Source: Scleroderma bovista (Eukaryota; Basidiomycota; Agaricomycetes; Boletales; Sclerodermataceae). From it: a DNA stretch of 64,000 nt. The position numbers were made by a program, and so were the translations under genes. How positions within the stretch are numbered: position 1 is the stretch's first letter; the number at the start of each line of letters is the position of its first letter. Under the pieces are notes generated by a model. That model made no database searches and was not told the DNA's origin. It was given only the letters and a program-made list of their open reading frames with translations. Of this stretch, positions 1 through 11,559 are shown piece by piece. The stretch spans positions 45,396 through 109,395 of the forward strand of contig JAYMGJ010000407.1 in the NCBI GenBank assembly GCA_037178675.1. Direction: 5' to 3'.

Positions 1-672
1 CCGAGGTGGAGTGGGCTGGAGTCAGGGTGGTCATACGAAACCTCCATTGTACCCACCGCAGATCAGGGGCGATACTCGACCATGTATCCTCCCAAGCCGG
101 CCGAACTCCCATGGGGTAGTGAATACGCACACTCCCTACTCCGCACCAGTGACGCTCAGTCAGGATACGCTGGCTAGTTCTGATATTTTTCCTGTTGTGC
201 CCCCGGTCATTCAATTGCCGCCGCCGTCGGTACATTCCCGTAGTGCAGGGGTTGCTCTACCTCCGGCGCTCGTTGTCTGTGAGTCACCGTTGCCTCGCAT
301 TCCTGCGCGGCCACAATTTTCGATCTCGCGGATTTCCCGCGCTATGAAGTCTATTATACCACGATTGCGAAAGAGCAACTCTCTGCAGTCTGCCAGGACT
401 CTTGTCCCTGATGACAATGTAAATCACACTGAAAGTCACAGCCCCAGGCTTGCTTCGCTGGATATACGCCATCTAGATACCCGCAATGCCTCAACTCCTG
501 ATTTACAGAGGCGTTTCCCACTCTTATCTGGAGGGCAAGGAAATCAGCCCCTGGAGAGAACGAAGTCTGAATCTCGGGGCAACAGTGAGTTTCTTACTTT
601 TCAATATTTTCACAGTCTAATGTCACAGAGCTTCCAACACCCACCCCGCTATGGATTCCACAGAGGCCCTAG
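1..672 (+). CDS. 3' end of an unrecognised Ser/Pro-rich protein (partial)
   Basis: The reading frame is open to the left edge, so the start lies outside the window. The visible part is rich in Ser, Pro and Arg, with basic Ser/Thr stretches such as RLRKSNSLQSA that look disordered and phosphorylatable. I see no domain. The frame appears to be spliced near 592 (donor GTGAGT) to an acceptor ending TCACAG near 637. It then ends after a short tail (LPTPTPLWIPQRP) at the TAG at 670-672. Reading through the intron instead would give an unrelated tail ending at 763. The product is unknown; a regulatory or signalling protein tail is only a guess. Confidence 0.45.
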
Positions 673-1032
673 CTGTAGAATTTGTCCTGGAAGCAGGAAT
701 CGATATCTGAATATGTTATACAGTGGTTCGTTGCGGTACTGCTACACTCTACTGTTACAATGACATAATGACATGGTGATCAGCTCGAGGAGTGAGTTCC
801 GAAATGGATCGTGCATAGGCGAACATTACTCTTCAGGATGAGACGAAGCGAGGGTATATCCCGCTCCTGACATGACAACGCCTGACGGAGAGTCTTCACC
901 AGTCACGTTAACATCGCCAGCCTGATTGTCGGATTTGCATGCTTCTCGTCTCGATCTCTCACGCTGGTCATGCAAAGCTTTCGTCTTCCTGTCATCCAGG
1001 AAGGCAAGCTTTACCTGACACGAGATGTGAGC
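673..1032. other. Intergenic gap, convergent gene ends
   Basis: This stretch lies between the end of the left-edge gene (plus) and the end of the PUB-domain gene (minus), so it should hold two 3' ends. I see no convincing ORF, repeat or RNA gene in it. Confidence 0.4.
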
Positions 1033-1734
1033 TCACCCGGATTGAAAGGGAAGATGAAATGGACATGCATTCTGTGCAGCCGCAGCCGCGGCTGCTTTCT
1101 CTTCTGCTCTGTTTCGCTGCATGCGCCCCTGTTTCTCAGTTTCCAGATCAATAGCCTCTTTTAATATTGCAGCACCGATGCATAGATTTTCCATGTAGCG
1201 CGGGTTGAAGACATAGTAGGGTTGTAGAGCTTTTACCTGCAACAATCAAGTTGACGAGTCCGACATAGTTGGGCTAAACATTAATATACCTCTGGTCGGA
1301 ACCCGAGCTTGTACAATAATCAGTCCGAGAACATAGATGAAGGGTGTGTCACACCTCGATGGCATACTCCAGAGCACCCTTGGTGTCCATAAGTCGTCGT
1401 TTAATGAGGTCGTTGGTCGATTTGAATTGTTGATATTTGGGATTGTCCGGTTCACGAAGCATGTTTTCGGCAATTGTTGCCAAAGTCTGGAATTACTTAA
1501 GTTAGGGGCATAGCTCTAGCAAATCACTTCGCAAGGGACTGAACTCGCCTTCAACGAGGTCAGTGCTGCTTCTTTGGAGTTGGGCCGAAGTATACCTGGG
1601 TTGATCAAGCGCCGGAATGCTTGTCGCTTTTCGTGCTCCTGCACTTCCGAGGAAGAATTGACTGTGTTCTCATTGCGCCGCAGAGCGGCTGCCATGGCAA
1701 GAGTCTCAGGCGGCGGTCGGTGTCGGTCTGCCAT
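1033..1734 (-). CDS. PUB (PUG) domain protein
   Basis: Spliced protein of about 160 aa. After a short N-terminus (MADRHRPPPETLAMAAALR) the body reads as a PUB domain: LATIAENMLREPDNPKYQQF, then IKRRL, GALEYAIELGFRPE and YYVFNPRYMENLCIGAAILK. PUB domains, as in PNGase and some UBX proteins, bind the C-terminal tail of the Cdc48/p97 ATPase, so a role in ubiquitin or ER-associated degradation is inferred. The C-terminus is an Ala-rich coiled stretch. Two oddities decide the model. The first intron (1487-1548) starts with GC rather than GT (AAG|GCGAGT). The exon LGFRPE (1290-1307) is only 18 nt. No glycanase or UBX domain is visible, so this is not a full-length PNGase. Confidence 0.7.
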
Positions 1735-1926
1735 GTAGAATGGGAGCGAATATCGTGCAGAGGAACAGGTATAGCGCGGGTGTTGGGCAAGTGGCTAAAC
1801 TTAAGAACTGGCTCAGGCTCACTTCGGGATGTAACGTCGAAGTTGACAACAAGTGTGGTATAAATATATTACATAATGCTACAAGGAGAGAGGGTATGGA
1901 AAGTTACAGTACAACATTTATGCGTA

Positions 1927-4900
1927 TTATTCCAACTTACAACTGTCTGAATCAGCCGCCCGTCCGCTACCGTGATGGTAAGCACTGCTGGTATGCTTCT
2001 GATTATCCGAAGGAAAGTCGTCCTCTGACGAACTGTGACTACTCCAACCTAGCTCCCCTCCGCCTGTGTTTTGTGGCGTGAATACACTAGGGTCTGAAAA
2101 TCTGTGGGGGACCGAGAATGGTATTTTCAATGCTGAGAGAGACTTGGGGCGAAGTTTGGTGAAGAAGTTCGGTGACGTGGGATTATTTGTGGAGGGACGA
2201 TCGCTCACATCATTTGTATCGTTCCGTTGATCAAGTAGGTCGGATGTCCATTTGCGACGTAAGGAAGGGGAGCGGAGGGGATCATTGTCATTACGATTTT
2301 CATTGCCGTGCGGCGTGGATGGACCGGACTCGGGAGTAACTGCGGCAGTGGGGCGCCCGCGTCTAAAATACCAGGCTGTGCCTTTATCGGCGAAGGCACT
2401 TTCTGTGTCAGTATCCATAGGAAGTGGCGTCTCAGCATCCCTCGAGATAGCAGTAAGGAGTGCATCAGTGATAGGCTCAGGGTTATTCCCGTCGGTGACT
2501 TCATTGGCGATCGTACTTGAAGTCAGCCTTACGGGCCGCATAGCCTGTCGGACTGCTTGTCGACCAAGCTGAATCTGCGCTTCTATTCGGTATCGATTCT
2601 CAATCATGTGTAACTTCACAGATTCGAAACAAAAATCAGCCCTCGTTCCGAAAATTCACCCAAAAAAATAGGCACCTTAGGCCAGGTAACAACTTGCCCG
2701 ATTTGCATCATTCTTTCAAGCTCTATCGGATCTGGATCACTCAGAATGCGGAACCAGTCCTGATAATCTTGTTAAGGTATATTCGAACTTAGGGAAGATA
2801 CGCACCAGAACTCGAGTCTTTGGCCATATTCTGTGAGTAAACCGTTTATAGTTAATTTAGATCCTGGTGCAGAATGGAATGGTACATACGTGACAGTACC
2901 GTCGAAGCGTTGCAGGAAGACACTGGACCAATCCTGACCGAGGAGTTGTGGTAAAAGTTCCAAGTCACGGATAACCTAGTCAAGCTACCTTAGAGAAGTC
3001 ACAACGTGGTCATACAAGACTCACCTTGAAGTTCTTCGTAAGCTCGAGTTTGAGCCATTGTTCAGCAGCAGACAACAGAAAGTTCCCTCGCCAACCTATG
3101 TAACTAATTATTAGAAGGAGAAAACGGGAATGCAGATTCACACCTTTGCCCTTCCGATTAGCAACGGGCTTGCCTGCTGAACCTCGAGAAGCGAAGAAAA
3201 ATAAATGAACATGCGGATTCACTTGGGATACCACAGGATGGGTAACTGAGCCAAGTATGAAAATAAGCGCAAGATGGAATGTGAAATGGAAAATACCATT
3301 GAAGTAAAGATTGAGCGCCTGAAGAGGAATATCGACTCTTCATACACAACGTCAACATCTGAACCACAGAAGACGTGCCACGCATACCGCAATGACCCAT
3401 CTTTGAATTTGCTACCCCAGTTCCATGGCCCAATTCGTCCGTCGGGAAGTTTTTGCATAAGGACAACCGGATTCACAATCCCCGGAACAGCAGCCGAAGC
3501 AAGTACGGCTGACCAAATGATGGTATCTGGTGCAGTGAGATAATTCAGCAACTTCGTTGGACTAGAATCTCTTATCAGTGTCTATCTGACATATTTGTAA
3601 ACAGTACTGACGAGTGACGATCAGCAGGAATGACAGAAACATTGAGTATTCGCCCCGTCCTCAAATAAGCCTCCCGAAAGGTCATCGATCCTCGCGTGAA
3701 AAAGGTACACTAGAATGATTCAGCGGGGAATCGGTGGACTCTAACAGTGCCTATCACAGACCTTTCTGGCCCATGCCACACTATCAAAACGGGCGCCGGT
3801 GTTCAGAAATCTCTTTATCCAGATACTGAATGGTTCTTCGCATGCTGTTATTTTGTGAGCGAGTTCCGGGACAAGCAAGGCCTTCAATTCCGCATCCGTC
3901 CTCGTGCACACGAGGGCAGCAATGAGACCACCGGCAGACGTCCCCGCAACGACACGAGGTAACAAACCGGCATCAAGAAATGCCTTAACGACCCCGAAAT
4001 GGTCTTAGTAGCACAGATAAATAACTTGGCTGCATGGCACGCAGACCAACACTTACAGTAGCCAAAGGATGCACCGCCTGACAGGCAAAGAGCAGACGTC
4101 CCAAGATTGGTGCTTGCACTTTTGAAGAAACGTTTCTTTTCCTCATTCGAAAGTTCTGTCGACTCTCGAATGAACTGAAGCGCCTTTGTTTGCTCGTCGT
4201 AGTAGGCTGACAACAAGCTGTATCTTCGATATATCGATCCAACAATGCTGCTGACTTACATTCAATCATATCTTTAGTTCTGAAAAAGGTCTAACTTCAT
4301 CAGAGTTGCATTGAACTGCGATAGCATAGGAGCTCACTTCGCTGTATAACCTGAAATTATAGTGTTAGTTTTTTTGTCTTGCATCAAATCAGCCCAAAGA
4401 AATAACTTTTTACCTAGTCGACTCCACACCAGCAAAATTATTCCTTATGCAAGTCTCAAGCACGCCAAGCAGCCCGCGTACATCCTTTTTCTCCCTCAGA
4501 AATTTCAGAGAACGGTTAACCTAATGGAAGTTCACAGATGAAATGCAGGTAAAGGACCGCATTCTCACCTTTTTAACCAATTTCCAATCATAAAAAGCGT
4601 CTTCATCGAATTTTTTCCATTCGTTGAAATTTAGGTATTCATCCAGTGCAAGCGCCGCCTCCTTCCATTCCTAAATACAAACAATAAATAATAGATAGAG
4701 ACCAACAATGCACAGCAGCGTATGTACATACGTCATATGTTTGTGCTGCTCGGAGGCGCTTTCGGAGCAATCCTTTGCGACCCCGCCCTAATACACAACG
4801 GAGTCAATATACTTTCGCTCGCTGAATAACGTACGTACAAGCTGTAAGCCATTCTTTGGTATTGACCAACTGTCTGATCGTCACATAAAGCCCAAACTGG

Positions 4901-5394
4901 ACAAATATGACAGCGAAGATAAACAACTGTAGCGCGTGAAATCAACAGGATACACTTGGAACATCGGACATTTGGTGTGCCCACCAGAAGTGGCCATCTT
5001 AAGAGAAGGAACAACCAGTCTTGCCTGCGATCCGTCTGTTTCTCTTTCTTTCGGCGTCTATGTATCAATCAGAAAAGTAAGACAAAGAAGTCATACGATG
5101 GCAATCACCTCTTGACTTTGAGATTGACGGGAGCGAAGTCGGAAAGCGCGGAAACTTTCTGAACGCGCGGACTGTGTGTAACGGGGGTACTTGGATGTGT
5201 GCTAGGTGATGCTGCACCAAGGTTATCTGTCCCACTGAAATCGTCCGCATGGAGTGCAGCTACAAACGCATCTATATGACTATGACCTGGCGGTCGGAAC
5301 GTCAGAACGGTAAATAGAACCTTGAGACCTACGATTCGTCTACATAGTCAACGTCAAATACCGTCTGAGTCTGTTTCATCCCTGGTCCATCCAT
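1927..5394 (-). CDS. Patatin-type triacylglycerol lipase (Tgl3/4/5 - SDP1 family)
   Basis: Large multi-exon gene. After the start at 5394 (MDGPGMKQTQ) come an acidic N-terminus and a hydrophobic stretch. Next is a DUF3336-type region (TACRGRKGLLRKRL; AALALDEYLNFNEWKKFDED). The patatin core follows: oxyanion loop LCLSGGASFGYC near 4090-4050, nucleophile elbow GTSAGG near 3940 and catalytic Asp motif KDGSLR near 3380, giving the family's Ser-Asp dyad. Downstream segments HLFFFASRG, NFLLSAAEQWLKLE and NRYRIEAQIQLGRQ are typical of the family C-terminal part. The last exon (2619-1927) is Ser-rich and probably regulatory. In fungi these enzymes sit on lipid droplets and hydrolyse triacylglycerol; some also have acyltransferase or phospholipase activity. 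Which paralogue this is (Tgl3, 4 or 5) cannot be told by eye. Confidence 0.88.
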
Positions 5395-5639
5395 TAAATA
5401 GCATGTGCGCGGACGGGGTAAGACGGTGATGGGAGTTAATTGAGCAGGACCAAACCTGAGGCCTGAGGATCCACTTGCCATGTGAATAAAGATTACATAA
5501 TCAGCATGTGGGGCTCAGGCCTCAGGGGTCTTTCCCATCCAGGACATGTATGTACACCGATCAAGATGTTTATGACAATATTGATAGTTCGAGTCATTAC
5601 TGTCTACCTTGGATAATCATGTTCAGAATAAAATCTCTA

Positions 5640-7919
5640 CTATGATGCTTTGTAAAACCATTTCTTGAGACTCGTCTGCCCAATGGCATCTACTGCCTTC
5701 TTCACGGCTTCCCTTCCCACTAAACACCGACAACGCACGAATTCGGGGGCGATGTTCATCGAAGGACCAGCCACACCGAGGAACATACCTATTGCAAGCA
5801 GCCGCTCAAAACCCTGTGCAAACGCGTTGACGAAAGTACGCAGGATTCTCCACCATGAAGGACTTACAGTCATGAGGACCGCGCGAGTACACTTTGTCAT
5901 TCCAATGCTGCCCCCTTCTATTTGAACAGGTGCTGCTGCAGATGCACGCAGCTGTTCTTTGAAAGCTTCGTGCAGCATTTCAAACGTGATCACGTCGTGC
6001 CCGGCTGTTTGGGCATGTACCGCAGCGATAAGAAGACAAATAGAGGGATATGGCAGCACTTCACGAAGATATTAGGCCCGATGAGGTTTCCAAAAAGACA
6101 TCCAAGTTCCTACAGTGAAGGTCCAAATATTGTGGGCGGCACTGGGCTGCCAGTGCAGAATTTATTGCAGACAAACTTGGAAACGGGGAAGCAGGCCGAA
6201 GCTCCGTTACCACCCTAATCTGGGTAAACATCAACACCCCTTCAAATGTTGAAGAGGGGAAGACAGGTTACTTACTAGCACCTTTTGCAACAGTCTAACA
6301 TCACGCGTAAGAGAAAACGTGTCTTCGATCACTTCCGTGACTTTTTGGTCGTCAAAAAACTTCTCTACTGCAAGCCCCCACATATATTCCCATTCCTCTC
6401 CAGCGTCGATGGGTATGCAGAGCACTCTACGACTCAAGTTTATCCAGTAATGCGATTTAACAGGAGGGGCCGTTCGCAGCACGCGACCAGAAAATCGACT
6501 CTTCACTCTCTTCTCGAGCAAGTTGACGGTATCTATTCGAGACGTAACACCGATGACAGCTAATCCATTATTCCCTTGTCCGACCCTGCAGCTTTGGACA
6601 GTGTCCAGAAGGCAATAAAGTAAAGATTGTCTTGCATGGTGTGCGAAAAGGTCAAATGCATCCAGGATCACGATCGTGGGGCGAGAAAGGGTAGGTAACA
6701 ACGATATCAAGGCTGGGAGGTGAGATGGTGGCGGAAGAGAGGTGGATGGAATAGGGTCTAGGAACGGGTTCTGAGTTTCATCCTCGGTTTCTTCTATACC
6801 AGCTAGGAAGGATTTCCCTGTCTGCAGAGACAGTTGTTGTGCAACCTCGCGCAGAGCCAGTCGGTCATTTTGTTGTGTGTGACCTGACAAGCGGATCACA
6901 ATTGGTTCGGTGGGCAGCGACTCGATGACTTGTTCAATGATCTTTGCAGTCAGGAATGAATACACCGCATGGTACTTTTAAAATAACCTTACCGACGTCT
7001 TTCCGCTTCCGCGTGGCCCAATCAATAGACAACTGTTTCCTTCTCCTCGTGTTACTGAACCGAGGAGCAGGTCTTGAAGCTGACGATATGTGGCGGCATT
7101 GGTGGATAATTGTTCGTCATTACCGTCATCATCTACGAAAAAGTGAGAAGATGATTTCAGTGATGCAAGGATAGCACGCTGTTGAAGTCGTAGACACGGT
7201 CCCAAGTGCGGTGGAAGAATTTTTGGCAATTGCTTTGACAACTGAGCAGAAGACCGTCCAGCAGAATTCTTAGAAGGCGAGAGTTTCTTCGGACTTCTGC
7301 CAGGTGTGGTAGGTGTGCCTGAAACTGCACGAAGCAATTGTGGAAGCGTCTTCTGAGGTGATGCAGGGGGACGTCCTTTCGAGGGTGTCAATGGAAATGG
7401 GATGGGTTTCGGCATCGTAGAGGACATAATATCCGAATTTCCCCTCCTCGAGGGGGTCACAGGTGGCCTCAGCAGTGTTTCCCTGACACTTGCAGCGGCC
7501 GGGGAAGCTAGATCGCGCAGCTTTGAGACGAATTTTGGGGTGGTTATCTCTACACAGTCAAGAACCATTCGTGGAGTAGAAGGCTCAGCTGGTTTCAGCT
7601 TGGAGGATGATACAATGTTCAACTCATCGGCTTCTGGTGATTGTGGGCGTTTCATGTGGCGATCGTCTTGTCTGTCGTTTGGGGAAGAAGCTGAATCGCC
7701 TGTGTTCCCTGGATCTATGGGTGAATTTGAATGAGGTTTACGTCGCCGCGCGTGGGTGGCTTGGACTGCAGTGGGTTGTTCCTCTGTCGCAGGATCTCTT
7801 TTGCTGCCAGCTCGCACACGGCGCGCAGCGGTACGAGTGCCATTTCGACGTACCACACGCTTTGGAGGCGATGGTTCAGTAGCTGCGCTGCTATCCTCTG
7901 GTGCTTTGCGTTTTGGCAT
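5640..7919 (-). CDS. ORC4: Origin recognition complex subunit 4
   Basis: Spliced protein of about 600 aa. The N-terminal ~230 residues are basic and disordered with many SP/TP sites (PKPIPFPLTPSKGRP), candidate CDK targets. The AAA+ domain follows with Walker A GPRGSGKTS, interrupted by an intron directly after KTS. Walker B is TIVILDAFDLFA and a sensor-1 stretch is GLAVIGVTSRIDT. The C-terminal part, over three short introns, carries the winged-helix region (LLPYPSICLLIAAVHAQ; FEMLHEAF; MNIAPEFVRCRCLVGREAV). This layout matches Orc4, an ATPase-fold subunit of the six-subunit complex that marks replication origins. The long N-terminal tail is longer than in yeast Orc4. The start at 7919 lies 197 bp from the divergent MED20 start. 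Confidence 0.9.
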
Positions 7920-8116
7920 CGAGACAAGGGCCTTGTCACACTCGCGTGGGTCACGCGACTGTCACGACGCTCCTCTCTGCGATGGGCTTCACTGGGTAGG
8001 GAACGGACACATCACTTGAACGGGTGTCGACTGACCGCATATTAGGTTGGCACGATGGATAAATCCTCCTACGTCTGGCTTAGAGCTTATAACCCAAAAT
8101 ATAACCCGAAACCACC

Positions 8117-9032
8117 ATGTTCGTAGCATTCTGCTGCACTACCAGTCGCTTGCTGCCTTCGACCGTTGACACCCCTCCCAGGGTCAAAATCGAGGAAGAT
8201 GGAGTCTCAGCATCCGGTCTTACAGATCTACTCTCAGCTCCATCCAAGGGCTACAAGTCCCGTCTGAACGTTCGATGTGTGCGCTTACCATGAATGATCA
8301 CGTCTTTGTCTTGCTCGAGGATCCAGGTGCCCCCACGCGGGCTGATGTTCTTGCGAATACTCAAATTGATGCGCCTCAAATGAGCGACGAGCAAGCGATG
8401 CCGCCTCATTATCGTACTACTTTCCTCACCCTTCGGCCACCTGGCGCTTTGGAGCAATTGCTCAGTCAGCTCAGTGCCCGCTGGATCCCTGTGAGGCAGA
8501 ACATCGCGTCAACGCAACGATCACAAGGCACAGCCCAGCAACTTTCAGTTGAAGGACACATTTTTGCGATAGGCAACGACTGGCTCGTCCGTGTTGGGAA
8601 CGTCGTACTTGCTGGAGGAGCCGTCAAGGGTATGTTGCTGGAAGTCAGTGACTCGTTTATCACATAGTCGTTATTTGACATATGCATATGCAGGCTGAAT
8701 ATCTCCCCCTCCCTGTGCTGCACTCGCAAGCTGCAGATGGCACATCTGATTTGATCTCCAATATGCTCCTCTCGGTGCTTCCGAATATCCGGGATGCGAA
8801 AACGGTTGCAGTTGCGGTCAGTGATTCGCAGTGGGAAGAGGTGTTGTGGAGCCGTGAAGAGGAGGAGAGGCAAAGTCAAGAGCAGGAACCGCCCGACAAC
8901 CCCGATGATATCTTCATGACTGGTGATGATGACCTTCCACTTCAAAAGCGAGGCGATTGGGTGGGTGTCGATAGGGACCGCAGGTCTGCGTTCTTGATTA
9001 TTGGGGCTCTGAGGTCTGAGGGAATACTGTAA
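8117..9032 (+). CDS. MED20: Mediator complex subunit 20 (Srb2/TRFP)
   Basis: Mediator head-module protein contacting RNA polymerase II. The conserved core is read across three exons: GRWSLSIRSYRSTLSS, MNDHVFVLLEDP, FAIGNDWLVRVGNVVLAGGA and VKGMLLEAEYLPLP. A short first exon from the ATG at 8117 (Met-Phe) joins an intron (8123-8181) before the conserved frame; without that splice the frame closes. The second intron has donor GTCAGT after GMLLE and keeps phase 0 into AEYLPLP. The C-terminus (RSAFLIIGALRSEGIL) matches the family's end, preceded by an acidic EEEERQSQEQE insert. The exact N-terminus is the weak point: family members usually carry a slightly longer one. Confidence 0.82.
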
Positions 9033-9196
9033 AGTACAAGCGAGTCGATACAATACTATTTGATCGAATTTGACTTGGGGTGTTTGCTTTGCGTGGTGAC
9101 AACTCCTGCCAGTTGGTCCGACTCATCTCGACTCACAACTTCCTATTTGCAGGAACATTGCGTTGATGACACTGTTTAGCACACCCACTGAGACAA

Positions 9197-11000
9197 ATGG
9201 CATGGCAGGCTCACAATTTTCATGCCAGTATCCGCAGAACACCCACTTGTAGTTGCATTCGACGCTCCTTGACCACTGCACTACACTTCTACCAGAATCG
9301 CCAACTAGACCTCTATGCATCCAAGCAAGCTCACAGGCTGAGTCTGCGGCAGCTCGTACTCTTATTCTTTCTCTCAGCATGCCGTTACTGACCGAGTGCA
9401 AGGTCTTCTTTGGGCGACACATGAACGAAGAGCGACTCATCAAGGTGTGATTCCTGCTCAAGTACTCTATACCTACGCTGAACACACTAGAGTGCCAATT
9501 ATGTTCGAACAGAGCTACCCGTACGAATAGCGCACAGAATAAGAGATCTTCAGTCGCTTCCATATGTTGTGGTCACCCAACCAGAAGTGGCCAAAGTCTA
9601 TGAGGTGAGCCGTTGGTTTATCGGTGGGAACGTATCGGTGCTCATGCTGTAGATGAAGTTGTACTGGTCTGCCTTCGACAAGTATTTACCTCATTGGTCT
9701 CTACGTCCCTTGAGCTGACACCCGCAAAGGTTTAGACGCTTCCCACAAGTTACGAATCTATCTGAAAACCAGGCCTTTTGTGACTTCCTGGGAAACATAC
9801 TGGACGAGCAGTGCGTTGGAGGTGTCTCAGGGATGAATCTGTTTGACATTACTGTCTTAGCGCACCCGTGATACCCACCTTAGTGCTGGGATTGTCGCTC
9901 TGTTCCCCTCATCTGCCTCCAGACTCTCTCGATTCCTTCATGAACCGCATGTTCATCTCTCGTATATCGCGCCGTGTGTTGGCTGAACATCACTTGGCGT
10001 TAAGCAAGACCCTGGGTCACAACTCTCTGGACTCGGAAGAGCCGCATGTTGGCATCATCTACACTGGCCTCGACGTGAAACGCAGCATCGAAAAGTGTGC
10101 AGACCTGCTCAGGGACCGCTTCCGCGATATTGAAGATGACAATGGGGAAGTTGTGCCCAGTAGAGGGTCGCCGATGGTGGTTATTGAGGGCCAGCTTGGC
10201 ACCAAGTTTGCGTATATACGCGAACATCTAGAGTATGTTCCTATACGTCTGAATGGCACAAATTAATCGTGAGCCTACCAGGTACATCCTCTTTGAACTA
10301 CTGAAAAATGTGAGATGTCTATCATACCTGGTTTGGAACATTCATCCCACCTGTTTCAGGCAATGCGAGCCACGAGACTGCAACACAAGCATGCTACTTC
10401 ACTTCCTCCTATTTATGCCACTATCCTCGCAGGCGAAGACGATGTTAGCATCCGGATATCAGATCAAGGTGCGGTATGCATCATGATGTTGGGCCCACAC
10501 ATCAGCTCATCGTTTCCAGGCGGTGGACTGTCTTCGAACAGTATCGAATCACCGTCTGATCTTTTCTCGTTTTCCTATATTCGTAATGCCACGCGAATGC
10601 AAGATAGCAAAATTGGAGCGCTGAGAAGTGCAAGTTCCAGGGGTGTGAGGGCGACTGTGGCCGAGCAGGTCGGAGGAGTAGAAGCTGGACGAGATCGGCC
10701 AGGCAAGGACCCCGAACAGGGAGCTGGTATTGCACCACACCAACGAATGGGCCTTGGGCTGCCTATGAGCAGCATTTTTGCGACGTGGGTTCTATTATCC
10801 AATCAAGGGATTTTGATTCATAACGTCCGGTCTCTAGATATTTCGGCGGGTCCCTGCAATTGGTGTCATTAGATGGATGGGGTGGGTTGTGACTCAGTGT
10901 GTTTGTGTCTGGCCCCGTGATGACGTTTCGCACAGGCACTGATGCTTTTCTGCGGTTGCCCAGGCTGGTAAGTGGAAGGAGCGAGCTGCACTGTATATGA
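9197..11000 (+). CDS. Mitochondrial pyruvate / branched-chain ketoacid dehydrogenase kinase (PDK/BCKDK family)
   Basis: Mitochondrial protein kinase with a histidine-kinase-type ATP fold, which inactivates the E1 subunit of pyruvate or branched-chain ketoacid dehydrogenase. The N-terminus from 9197 is basic and Ser-rich, as expected of a mitochondrial presequence. The helical domain follows: HFYQNRQLDLYASKQAHRL, VFFGRHMNEERLIK, LPVRIAHRIRDLQSLPYVVV and LYWSAFDKFRRFPQ. The ATPase domain shows the N box ELLKNAMRAT, the G1 box DQGGG and the glycine-rich lid GLGLPMS. About ten introns of 45-75 nt split the gene. It ends after FLRLPRLVSGRSELHCI at the TGA at 10998-11000. Sequence alone does not say which dehydrogenase it regulates (Pkp1- or Pkp2-like). 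Confidence 0.88.
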
Positions 11001-11559
11001 CGATGACAGAGATGTCCAAGGGAACCAATCTCGAGGGCATCGAGGTATAGGACTGCTTGTGTACAGGAAGATCCCGGAGATTGCCAAGGCCTCCCCAAAA
11101 ATAACCTCCGGTGCTTGATGCAGTGCAATGTACTTCGTGATGGAACACGGAGTGCACAGGGTGCATTCGTCGTTGCCAAGTGGCCAGCTTTGAGGAGAGC
11201 GAGTACACTTGGGTGTCATTCGTATTACTCGGAGAGAGGAAGGGGCAAATGTACCTTGAATGGATTACTTCCGAAACGGATTAGTATTCAGGCCGACGCA
11301 GTCCGAGAATGAGAGACCGGGGGATGGTGAACACAAGAGACAACGACGAGCTGGGTGCTTGGTGCGAGAACTGGTGCACGATGAAGTCGAGCAGTTATGT
11401 GGATGGTCCTTTACACTGGAGGGTGCTGTGCGATGAGTCGGACGCTGTGCCTGAATCCATGCTCTCACCTTCGCCGCCCGACAGGCGCTTTCTCCCTCTG
11501 CTATTGACCTCCATGACCGTGCTTGCTTTTATACCCTCACGAGTCGAATCCCTGCAGCG
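11001..11559. other. Intergenic gap
   Basis: About 560 bp between the kinase gene end and the next start. ORFs on both strands here are short and lack codon bias or recognisable motifs. It presumably contains the promoter of the downstream gene. I see no RNA gene or repeat. Confidence 0.4.

Noticed and set aside
10763..11219. Overlapping minus-strand ORFs opposite the PDK 3' end
   Set aside because: They overlap the confirmed exons of the kinase gene and have no recognisable motif.
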